This document shows, piece after piece, positions 13,101 to 26,200 of a stretch of 64,000 nucleotides of DNA. This DNA comes from Steromphala cineraria (Eukaryota; Mollusca; Gastropoda; Trochida; Trochidae): positions 35,346,801 through 35,410,800 of the forward strand of contig OU744734.1 in NCBI GenBank assembly GCA_916613615.1. Reading direction: 5' to 3'. Below the pieces are notes generated by a model. The model searched no databases. It worked only from the letters and a program-made list of their open reading frames with translations, and was not told the origin of the DNA. The translations under genes and the position numbers were made by a program. The first letter of the stretch is position 1. The number at the start of each line of letters is the position of its first letter.

Positions 13101-16100
13101 AGGTCTTGGTGTTGTCGTCAGAACCCTCGGGGAGCAGAGTTCCGTGTATCAGGACTGACAACATGTCGATCACAGTCATAAACAGTTCACTGAAACGAGA
13201 GGAGACTTATTGTTGATGATTTTAAGGGAGCACAAAATCTATGAATTTAAAATCTAAAACACCAAACAAAATTTACAACTTGTATGGGAAGTTTTGCCGA
13301 TTTACCATCAAACTTGGTTATACTTTCTAAAATAGATTTTGAGTTAAGTCTTCAAATTTGAAAATACTCTCAAACTGAGTCCAAAAACATGGAACAAGAG
13401 CAATAACTACGTTAAAAAATATTTGCACACATGATTTTTTAAATCCATTAAGGTAATGATACAATGTAGTCACACAGAAAATTTTGTTTTACTATGATAG
13501 ATTCTTAAAAAACCTGTCTACTTTAACTTGGACTGGTAAAAGCACCGACCAACACAGAGCCCAAACTTAAAATAAGGGAAAGTGATCATGCCCTAATGAG
13601 AGAGAGACCTGTTAGTCTGAATGTCGACAACATCGTGACTGATGAGTTGAACAAGGAGGAGGGCCCAGTCCGTGGTGTTTGTGTTGTTCCTCTGGATTGT
13701 GTCAAACATTCCTCCAACCTGTAACAGGCAAACAGCATATCCATTATACTACCTACAAGGACAGTCATATTAGGGTTCATATTTTTCATACGGTGCTCTT
13801 TGGCAAAATATCACTTTTTCATCGCACAAAATAGCAACATATTGATGTCATGGCTCATCTTTGACCTTAAGTTCTTTGTTCTATGTTTGCCTCTGTTTGC
13901 AAGTAGATTTTGAGTATCTTTTATGATCTTGCAACTTTGGTTATTAAAATATATACAGAAATACTGTATCGTTTATCAATAATGATAATGCAATCAAGGG
14001 CAACAGTGTTGGAAATTCAGCGTAAATAATTGGATGCCCTAAACTGATGAATTATCTCAACCAATGTAACAACTGCTTCCACATGCTAGTGAATGGTCAG
14101 TAAAAATGTAAATGATAAATTCAAATGGGCTGAACCTTACCAAAGACAAGCGAAGCTGAAGCGACTCATGAATATTTTGTCGGATCTTTGTTTCGTCTGG
14201 GTACTTGTCCTGAAAAAGGAAAAGCTGGCATTAGAACATAGTAATTTCTAAAACTAAAGAAGATAACATATGATATAACTTATTATAAGAGGTACCTTTT
14301 TAGATTTTGGATATGTTTCACATAACTGTCCTAAATCTTGGGAAATGACTATTAAAAACAATGGACATATACATACCAGTGATCTTGGTAAAAACTGTCC
14401 TTATGTTGACTTTTTTACTTTAAGAAAAGGTACAAGACTATTTTATGATATACTCCTGTCTGACAATATAAACCTCATGTGTGCCAAAAATGGGAAATTT
14501 TATTCAATGATGTTGATTTTGATTGGCATATGATCTTTGATATTTGCAGAAGGAATTAGAAAGATGTAAAACTATTTGATTTTAAATTTAAATTTTTGCA
14601 CAGAATTATATACACAAAAAAAGAGCTTTTGAAAATGAAACTTGTTGATAATGCAATATGTAATTTTTGCAATGTTGATAATGAAACTTTATGTCATGTA
14701 TATTGGGAATGTACTGTAACCCAATCATTTTGGAAAGACGTCAAAAATTGGATTACCCAAAATGGAATTTTGCAGACTTTCGATTTAACAAAATCTTTGG
14801 TTTGGTTTGGATTTAATGGAATTAACCCATTGCTAGTTCATATCATTTTTTCAGCTAAAAGATATATTTATATTTCAACATTGAAGAAATTAAATCCTAA
14901 CTTGAAAAGTTTTATCAAACTTTTGAAAGATATTTACACTGTTGAAAAATTCATATCCAAAAGAAATGACAATTTTGCTCAATTTAAAGATAAGTGGTTC
15001 CCACTATTCCCAATATTTGATCCATAATCATTCCTATGGTCTGTCCATATTTTTGCCATTTATCTTTCACATAGAAACCCATCTCACTATATATATATAA
15101 TGTACTAAGCTTATGATATATCAGATACAATTTACATATGTAACCTTATATGTAATATATATATGTAATATATTTTAATAGTATATAATTTACTATTTGT
15201 ATCAAACTGTGGAACCAATAAAAAAAAAATAAAAAATTCTAAAACTAAGAAAAAAACAATTAACATAAAAGAAGAATTTTAGATAATTTCTCCACTCACT
15301 TACAAACTACACCCAACAACTTTCATCAGTTTCAATCTCAGGCTTTCTTCAAATTTTGCTGCATTTTGTCAATGTCTGTGTGCCTGCTCTTTAGCAGCTT
15401 AACTTGTAGTCCAATCAGAAATCTATAAGCTTAAATAGTCGGTGATGGAAAGAAGCAGAATTCATGCATTGTAAAGGAAGATGTCCATTAACTGTACAAT
15501 GTTAAGGATCATCTCAAAATTCCACCGCAACGCATATGGATTCTTATATGAACAATGGATATCTGATATGACTTCTGCCAACCTCAATCACTTCCTTATT
15601 GAAGCTTTTACACCTCTAGGAGGTTTCTGATTTATCTATCAAATTCAGCTGCTGAATGCTGAAGAACTGGCACAGAAACATTGACCAATGCAGCTCCCAC
15701 AGGTACTTGATTCCTGGAGCCCGAGTTGGGTATAGCTGGACTTGAGTCCTTTTTCTCAGGACTGGTGTCAATATATTCTGATTATGACTATGTATACCGT
15801 ATATTTTAAGGTACACGCCGACCACGTACATAAGGTGACCCCCTTTCTTAGCCCCCCAAATTGCTGCCAAAATCATATATCTCATTTATAAGGGGACCCC
15901 CCTTTCTAGCAGGTCGTTGAAACAGTCGGGTTGGCAGATACCCCTCACTTGGCCTCTAGTTTTTTACCTTGTGTATTGGGCGACCCCCTTTTTTGACCCC
16001 CCAATTTCTGGCATAAAAAAACTTGCCTTATACATTAAAATATACGGTAGGTAAACAAATGTGTGGATAAAATCTTGGCTGAACAACAATTACATGATAT

Positions 16101-19100
16101 ACTGGGCAAATATAAGAGTTTCAGGTACATGGGTCAGTACCTAAGTCCAACAGTTTTGACCCATGGAAGCCCAAGAGGAAACAAATACTGACCAGCAGTT
16201 CCCTGGTGTTGTTGATGAACTTCTCGAGCTGGGAGTGGAGGGAGTTGAGGAGACCTTCTCTCTGTTCGTCCTGACCCTTCAGACACGTCAGCACCAGAGA
16301 GAGGAACGGCTGGTGACCCAGGAGAGACTTGCTGTCGAGAAAAAACGTCATAGATATTGAAACTTCTTATCAAGACTAACATTCTGGTTAAGAGAAGACA
16401 TAAGAAAAGAGATCCTGAATAAAGATCAATGAAGTTGATGTAAAAAAGGTACAGATTTTTCTCTTAAAGCGACTTAAAATCAAGGAAAAGTGTCAAAGAA
16501 ATTGAAACAAGGGGTTACACAAGAGTTCATTCAAACACTAACCTTTTTTGGTTTTTCTCCTTGTCCATCTTGCTCTTCATGGTGACAAAATCATTGCCGC
16601 TCTCCAGGACCTGCCCAGCTAGCTTGAGTACCCTCCCCTGGATGGTGTTGGGAAGCTTCGAGATGAGAGGGGCAACCAGCCACACGCTGTCCTTGTCTAC
16701 TTCTTGTCTGCGGGAGAATGAGATCGTTAAAATGGATTTGTTAACTAAGGGACAATCATATTGAGATTAATATTATTGATACTTTAAGTTCATTTTTTAT
16801 TTTGATGCCATGAAATCAGATTGTTTTATACAAAACATAATTTTGGTTAACTTTACTAATACAAGAAACAGTGTAGACTTAATTTTAGTCTCTGATATGA
16901 AAATATCTTATTTTCTAAAAGAGAAAGGAGCCCACTGAAGCTGTTAATTTTCAGAGACAAATCTGCTTGGCTATAATTTCTAGGAATCTGCCTACACATG
17001 TACATAGAGAATCTCACCCAAGTGTCTTCTGATATCAAATATATCAACACAAGTTGATAAAAGTAACAAATATCCGAGGCTTGCCGAGGATATATTACTT
17101 TTATCAACGAGTGTTGATATATTTGATATCAGAAGACATGAGGGTGAGATTCTATGTATCATTCAAAATCATTTTTTATCACATTTGCTTGAAAAATGTA
17201 CATCTTTGAACACGGCATAGCTCTAAAACTCCTATACCAGTGATGTCATAGCACTGTGACATCTTTGTGTTCATGACGTCATAGCATTTTGACATCATTG
17301 TGTTTATGGCGTCATAGCATTGTGAAGTCATTTCTGATGATGTAAAACGTTTGTGATGTCATGTCCCTTCTGTTGACAGGGCATTGTTGAAAATCTACTG
17401 TCAAAGCGATATCTCCTGATGAACACAGTTATGGATGATAAAGATTCTTATCACTTCTAACTCTCAAGTCACCGAGAGTCTACCCCTGACATTCCCCACA
17501 AACAACACAGCTCGGCGCTCTGACTTTGAAACTGCAGTGATCTAGACTTAATACAATGATATAGGCTTGCGTGGGTCTTTAGAGATATTTTGTTTCAGGG
17601 ACTGTTAGACAGACTAGAAACAGAGTTTGTTCTCACTTATTATTTTCTGATGGTGACGCTGCTTCAGCAAATGAGCGACTGTACTCGGTCTGCTGATGAA
17701 AGAGGTCGATTGTTCCTTTGGCAATGTTGTCCAGGATATTGTTAGTCTCCTGAAATATACAGAAACATATTATGTAGGCAAAACATATGATATATTGTTA
17801 AGAAGAGGAATGGTGAGTTATGCAATCTGCTAAGCTTGGATATACTGTGTTATTTCCATATTGCAATATAACACCATACACAAAAACTATAGCATGTGAC
17901 ACATATTGCCACATATTTTTTTCTTTTTAAATTTGAGATTTTTTGTTATCAACTTTTTATTACAGAACAAGGGAACTCCAACCCAGTTAAGTTAATTAAA
18001 GAAACAGAGTTCTGTGTTTTTTTTACTAAGAAACAAAAAGACACACAAACAAATACATCACAATCACTCACACATTCACCTATTTAATGTGTACATGAGA
18101 TCATTAACATCCTTATCGGTGCTACGAGGAGTAAAATTGAAAATAAATAGTTCTACTAGGGTTTAAACCTAATCCAGTCGAGATATCTTCTCTGTCAGAT
18201 TTTGACCACACCCATCATTGTCTTATGTTTCTGACATAAGCTCATCAAACAAATGACAAGGACAGAGGCAAAAGCTTTGAATATGGTAGGGGCAGTTAAC
18301 TCCAGTGTACCATTTGTTATACATGATCGCTGCTGAACACTATTTAGATATGACGATGTGATAGGATTGCCAATTACAAGGTTTTGTCTGCACGTAACTT
18401 TTTACAGCAACATGTGAATAGGTTGGCTGCATTCAGACCATCGCTGAGATAAAGGATAGGATATCCTGCCTGGAATAAGTTCCAACCTGATGGAGATAAT
18501 GAATTTACAATTTGATTCCTCGGAGCATAGACAATTTTAATCAAACTGCTTCTTTTGTTGACATATTGCACAACCTCATCATTATTAGATGTATGGGTAA
18601 AGAGACTTACTGTTTGAGTTGAGGCCTGTTTGAACATCAATTGGAGCTCCAGCCACGACACTCTGAGTGACCATTGGTCAAGGGTCTGTGGAGGGAAAGA
18701 GATACAAAAGTCAATTCTGAATGGCTCAGAGGGGAGGTAACTCATGATGGTAAATTGCAGACCACAAACAATATTTCATCATTGTTCATGATTTAATCTC
18801 TGAATTCACTTTTGTTTTGTTTGACATTCGTAAAAAGATAAGGGGGAGAGGTAACTTTTGAAGGAAAAATGCATAAATTAATAAAAATTTCTTCTTAAGT
18901 GTAAACTTGTACCCTGAAAATCCAGGGAATGTTAACACTTACGGTTTATAGGGAACTGCATTTTAAGTTTACAATAAAATCCAGCTAACAAGCATACACT
19001 CTAATACAAAGCTATGATGGTAAGTTTAAGCATTATCAAACTGAAACTCTAGTGACAACAAAACAAGGAATAAAGTGTTTCTCATAATGGCCTCTATTGA

Positions 19101-20176
19101 TACATGGCAAGTAACAAACAAAGTACATGAACAAATATGAATGATATAAACATCATACCTCAAGAATACGTAGAATAACATCCTTGTTATCAGATTCACA
19201 GCCCTCAACTTGATTGGGAACCCCTTTAGGGTAACAGATCATTTGAAGTAGTTGTTGGGCCTGAAATAACAGAGAAAACATTAGTACACAATGAACATGT
19301 TAAATAATGCAAGAATATGATTTGGCTATCACTTCAGGTATATGGAAATCTATTTCAGCACTGATATTGACTGATAGATATAAAGAAAGAGAATTTGAAT
19401 CATAGGAATTTTAACACCGCATGGAAACAGTGCTTATATGTGAGAAACGTTGGAATAACAATCATTTTTGGTGGTACTTGACTGAATTTAACATTACAAC
19501 TTAAACAAAAACACAACATTACCTCTATCTCAACTTGTTACGTAGGACATATTCACAACTGATCTGCACTTAATCTTACACAGAATACAACCAAAACTGT
19601 AGATTGTGCAACCAAACATCTTCCAGAGTCTTTCAGTCCCCTACATATTTTCAAAACACTGTGACAAATTTATAACCCTTAGGATTTTTTACATTTTTTA
19701 TTCATTTTCGACCATATAAGGTCAAACCAAGTAATCAATACTCTCAGCACTGTGGGATACCAAAAAACATTATTCCAAATTTTTGCACTTCCCCATAACC
19801 AAAATTAAACTGACAAATTTATCTTCAGGCACATAAGCTACCTGTTTGTTGGTCAACATGGGGTCTATGAGCGTGTCCCCATCAAAGAGTCTCTCTGGAT
19901 CCTTGAGGAACTTCTCTTGAACCCACGTCTGGTCACACATCTCCTTCAGGGCGTGCTTCGAGAACTCAGACAGACCTGCACTTTCCATACCAGTCTTGGT
20001 GCTCTTGGATGGGGCCCTGTGAGAATACATTATACACCTCATTACTCATGGTGAGGTCATTATGTGAAATACAGGGACTTGACCTCCATGGCCGCCTGAC
20101 TTGACCAAGGCTGAACATAGAGGTCAGCTTAAGCTGTCTTGGGAGTCATCTTCTTGTAATTCATATAATGGCCTTA

Positions 20177-20219
<43 letters not shown>

Positions 20220-23200
20220 TCTTTCAGTCCCCTACATCCTTTCAAAACACTGTGCGACAAATTAATAACTCTAAAGATCTTTTAAATGATTTATTCATTA
20301 TCGACTATATTAGGTCCAATTAAGTCATCAATACTCTCAGACTAATTAAGCATATCTTTTTTATCATACAGAAAACTGTTTTCACCGTCAGATTTTTGTT
20401 TGTCGCATTCAGACATATAAAACGCATAGCTATGCTCGTATATCAAAAGCAGACGTCAAAACCAACAGTCAGGTGACAGATACACATGACGTTTGACATG
20501 AGAAGTCAATACTTTAGGTCAGATATAACAAAACTGTTAATTGTTGAAGAAAGAAGGAGAGCACATTGTAGGATAAACATTTCAATATTGCACTGACCCG
20601 AGCACCATGCCCATGTCCATATCATCATCAAGTCCTCGCAGCCACTTCTGTATAATGTCCACTCCCTTGTCCTTCTGGTTGGAGTTGGATGAAGACTTGG
20701 ACTTAGACTCGTCATTGCATGAATCACCTGAATTGTGCATAATCAACATTACTAAGAATTCAATTAAAAAACATCACCAGGATTGATAACTCTTCACCAG
20801 ACCTTTCTATAGGTGCTTCTTTTGCATTGTAGGCATTAGAAGAATTTCAACACCACAATAGTTATGTTATGAACATATATCTAATACCTTCCCCTTACAC
20901 AGGCATAGCTTTGACAACTACCATGGACAGTCCAGTTAAAATACTATCATGCAATGCATCTAGAAAATAGGCCTAAAGCCTGATCAACACTTCAACATCC
21001 CAACATAACTCAAATGAAAAGATCGCATAGACACTTGCCCATCACAAGCATCATGAGATGCTTTACCACACAGGCTAAAACCAGATGATCACCAGCAATA
21101 TTTGATTTTTACAAAGAGATACATAATTGACATCACCTAGCACAAGCAAAGCTTTGAAACAGCCAACCTTGTCCAATGGAAATACATCATGGGATGCTTT
21201 TATAAAAGAACTTCAACATCCCAAATTGACATTTATGCACAGGTATCTTATGACAATTAATAAGAATACCTTAAAGAACGACTATGACTTCTTATGCTGA
21301 TACTATCATGTGATCTTTTACCTTATAATCTTGATGCAGAACTTAACACCACGAGACGATTATTGTGAAATCAAATAAAGTTTTTATCCATAATATAAGT
21401 CTCATAGATATGTTATTGACATTCACCTAGCACAAGCATAGCCTTGAGAACAGCCATGACTGGTCCGATGGTGATACTATCATGGGATGCTTCTAGCAAG
21501 TGCTTGTCGCAAGATGCCTTGATCATCGGTGGAGTACGGGACATGCCTCCGTAGCTGGGCTGGGGCTGCACTAGGTCGTGGGTCTTGAACAGTCTCAGCA
21601 GAAGGTGGCACGTCAGTCTCGCTCCGGGTTCTGCGTCCTGGTCTCCACCAGCTGTGGGATTAGAAAGAATTAATGTATTCTGTTTAAGGACTAAAACATC
21701 AAACCCTTATCAGAGCTCTGAATTATCCTAAAACATCAAACCCTTATCAGAGCTCTGAATAAAACATCAAACCCTTATCAGAGCTCTGAATAAAACATCA
21801 AACCCTAATCAGAGCTCTGAATTATCCTAAAACATCAAACCCTAATCAGAGCTCTGAATTATCCTAAAACATCAAACCCTTTTCAGAGCTCTGAATAAAA
21901 CATCAAACCCTTATCAGAGCTCTGAATAAAACATCAAACCCTAATCAGAGCTCTGAATCATCCTAAAACATCAAACCCTAATCAGAGCTCTGAATTATCC
22001 TAAAACATCAAACCCTTTTCAGAGCTCTAAATAAAACATCAAATCCTTATAAAAGCTCTGAATTATCCATTTAAAGCCCACTGTATGGCCTTTGACTTCA
22101 AATTAGATTTAGCATGATCATTCTGTTACATGCAGCAGATTTCAAAACACCATATGTTTATCTTCTAAACATTACTTTGTAAATGTGTATTTAAACCACC
22201 AGACAATTGTGAAGTTTAATGGAAGAAGGCTTTATATATCACATGGTTTATTTAAGCTACACTGAGGTATGTAGTCAGGTTCCTGTATGTTAATACTGAC
22301 ACCAAAACATTTGATTCAACTTAAGCCTCTTGCAGCTAGTCATAGCAAACGGCGGTCACGTGTCATGCATAGAGTCTGTACTCACCGGATGGGCAGGCAG
22401 CCAGGAGCGAGGGAAGAGCCACATGCACCACCAAGTCCTGTAGAGAAAAGCACTGGCGGGCGATCAGGATAGCTGTGAATACTGCTAGAGAGTCGTGGAT
22501 CGACATGTCACTCACCTGGGAACAACAGAGTCACAGGTTGTAAACATTGCCAAGCAGGCAGTCTTCTATCAAAGTATTAAAATCAACAAGTCAGTATAGA
22601 AAACTCCTTATGATAAAAGGCATAGAGCCAACATGACTTTAAAAAAATACCTGTCAGGATAATTGAAGGGTTAAACGAGACTTACCTGTAAGGTGAAGTT
22701 TGACCCTAATTCTGCCAACCAGTCTGGAGTGCTAGAGGTCACATGAGATTACGAGTGCGCATGCGCCAGATCATTCTTTAAAGTGCGTTTATGAAGGAGT
22801 AAATATGGAGAGCTAGAGTCACATGCCATAAGGGAGGGAATAAGGGTGGGCATGTGACCTCTAGCACTCCAGACTGGTTGGCAGAATTAGGGTCAAACTT
22901 CACCTTACAGGTAAGTCTCGTTTAACCCTTCAATTCTACCAACCAGTCTCGTGCTAACGAGGCCCCATGAGACTTCAAAGAATTTACTTCTGAGAAAACG
23001 CTGGAATAATAAGCAGCGGTAAAAGAGAGACAAGATGTGGAATGTTCAATCATGTTTATATAACAACTCTGTTACAACTGACAGCAAACATGATACACTT
23101 CAGAACATATGACAATTTGACAAATCTAATGCTTTGTACTAAGCACGGCTTGCTCGAACGAGCTGTCCCTCTGAATTGGTTTGTTATAGTATTTTGCAAA

Positions 23201-26200
23201 AGTCTTCGTGGACGACCACCCTGCCTTGGCAAGGATAGTGTCAACAGGCACTAGGGTACGAGCTGCCGAAACGGAGGCTGCACGAGTCGTGTGAGCTCCA
23301 TATATGGAAATATCAATCCCTGCAGATTTCAGACCTTGCTTGACCCACCTACTGATTGTGTCACGAGACACCGGCTTATGTGGCTTAATGCATGATAGCA
23401 ACAGCTTACTTTCTGTACCTCTGATACTATCTGTTCTAGAGAGATATTCATTTAAGGCTGTAATAGGACATAGCCTTCTATCTGGGGCATATGCCTTAAT
23501 TGTTAGGTTTCTGTCCCTAGACACTGTTTTAACACTGTCTTGCTTGCGGTGTTCGGATAACAAAAAGGTCACTTTAGAACACTTGTTTGAAATGATAATA
23601 TCATCTAGATTCAGTAAACACAATGTTTGCCCTCTCTGGGCTGTAGTTAATAGGATTAACAGACACAACTTAATTGTCAGTTTCAGGAGCGGCAATTTCC
23701 GCACAGGAGACAGTCGTCTCAAATATGACAGAACGATTCCTACGTCCCAAGTGTCAGAGTATCTCGGCCTGGTTGGTCGGGATTCGAATACCCCTTTCAT
23801 GAACCTGGTAATCAGGGGGTCCACACCCAGAGGCGGCGTATGTGGAATAAACACAGATATGGCACTCCTTGCCGTGTTGATAGTACTGTAACTGAGTCCT
23901 TCAGAGTACAACAGAAATAAAAAGTCAAGCACCCTTGTTACAGAGGGCTGAAGTGGACAACAGTGTCTCGTGTTACAAAACTTGCACCACCTTCTCCAGT
24001 AGGATAAGTACTGTTTCCTCGTCGTTGGTCTCCAGGAGTGAAGCATGACCTCTGCGACCTCCGGAGAAACTCCTCGTTCTTCCCATATCTGCCTGATACA
24101 GGGAACACTCCTAGAGTCAGGTTCGTCAGCGCCGGTCTGGCCTGAGGATCCCACGGTAAGCTGAGCTTGTTCCTCGCTCTGCGGATCAGTCTGGGCCTGT
24201 CAACAAGAAGGCATAATAAGTGAGAGAACCAAGGTTGTGTTGGCCAAATGGGAGCTACAATAACCCCTGTTGCCTGATCATTATAAATCTTTTGTATGCA
24301 CTTAGTTAATAAGGCAAATGGCGGAAAGCAATAGAAATGTTCTTTACTCCAATTGAGAGTGAAAGCGTCTATATGACTGGCCATTGGGTCTGCTTGCCAT
24401 GATACATACTTTGGTAATTGACGGTTTAACCTGGATGCAAACAGGTCAATACTAGGCTTAATCTCTTGTGAGCTGACTATTCTATTGAAGATTGTAGAAT
24501 CTAGTGACCACTCTGTACGATCATTGAATACTCGAGATGCCCGGTCGGCCTTGGTATTGTCAACACCTGGGATATGAGAAATGGTTATAGCTATTTTGTG
24601 ATCTATGCAAAATTTCCAAATTTGTTCTGCAATATCATTACATGGCTTTGATTTCATTCCGCCCATTTCTCTGACGTAAGTAACGGCTGTAGAATTATCT
24701 GTTTGAATGAAAACTGCATTCCCTTTGAAGATATTTTGAATGACTGTATTGCCAAGAGAATAGCTTTTATTTCTAACACATTGATGTGCTTTGACTGTTC
24801 GTGTGTTGCCCATCTACCATTAATAGTAGTGCCATTACAGTGTGCTCCCCAACCCTCAAGGCTAGCATCTGTTTGTACAGTAATATCTGGATTTTTTGAA
24901 ACCATGCTCTTTGATGAACCCTTAATGTTGTCCATCCACCATTTAATTTGCATCTTTGCTTTTCCTGACAAAGTAATAAGGGAGCGAAAATCCCAATTAT
25001 TACGTTGTAGTGCAGCAATCTTTTCAGATTCTAATTGTCTATAGTGCAATTTGCCGTGATTAACTGCTGGGAATGTTGCTATCACTTTGCCTATGAAAGT
25101 AGCTAGAGTTTGAACTGTCAACTTAGTACTTATGAGAATATGTTCTCCAAGTGATATGATATCAAATGCCTTTTTGTTGTCCATATGAACTAACATGTTT
25201 TTTGAATCCAACCAAAACCCTAGGTATTTCACCATTTGTGCTGGTTCTAATTGTGACTTATCCACATTGACAGTAAAGCCTAATTTTGAAAGCAGTTCTG
25301 TTGTTTGTTTTCCATTTCTTTTACAAGTGTCATACTCTTTTGCAGTAAGGAGTGAGTCATCTATATATCCTTGAGAATTTATGCCTTTTGACCTGAGACA
25401 TGAATATACAACTTTGCTTATTTTTGTGAAATTTCTTGGAGCCGAAGATAAACCGAAAGGCATGCAAGTGAACTGAAACAACTCATTGTTCCACCTAAAT
25501 CTCAAGTATTGTCTATGTTTCGGACTAATGTTGACTGCATAGAAAGCATCCTTCAAGTCAATTGATACCATGTAACAATTCTGTGTCACTAAAGAGATAG
25601 CTGTTTCAAGAGAATCCATTTTGAAATGATGGTATTCAATGAATTTATTCAATTCTTTAAGGTTCAAAATAATTCTATATTTTCCATTTGGTTTTGGCCT
25701 CAGAAAAATATTTGATATGAATTGTTTTTGGCATTCAGATGCCCTTTCGATAACACCTCTATCGAGAAACTCATTTATTTGTAATCTAATGGCCTTATTT
25801 TCTTCACTGGAAAATTCTATTTGTTTTGGTTCAAAAAATTGAAATGGTTCTTGAGTAAACTCTAGTTTGAGACCCTTAACATGGTCTAAAATAATGGGAT
25901 CTGATGTTAATGACATCCATGAATCAACATGTTGTGACAGTTCACCAGCATAATGTATCTTAGTATCACAAAGTGGCTCACCTTGCTGACCTACCGTGGT
26001 GGCAGCGTCTACTGGTAAGGAGGGACTCTCTGTCTGCCTCTCCCCCCCCTCTCTTTCTTGTCCTGGCCTCTTCTTGGCCCTAAAAAAGACCTCATGGGCT
26101 GCCGCTGGGGGTAGTATCCATAGGCCTGGCCTCTTCCGCGTCCGCGGTAGTTGTATGGGTTGTACCGACCCCTGCCTCTAAACCAGTTAGTTGGTTTTCC

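Noticed and set aside
23304..23891. 195-codon plus-strand frame
   Set aside because: Antisense shadow of the DIRS tyrosine recombinase.
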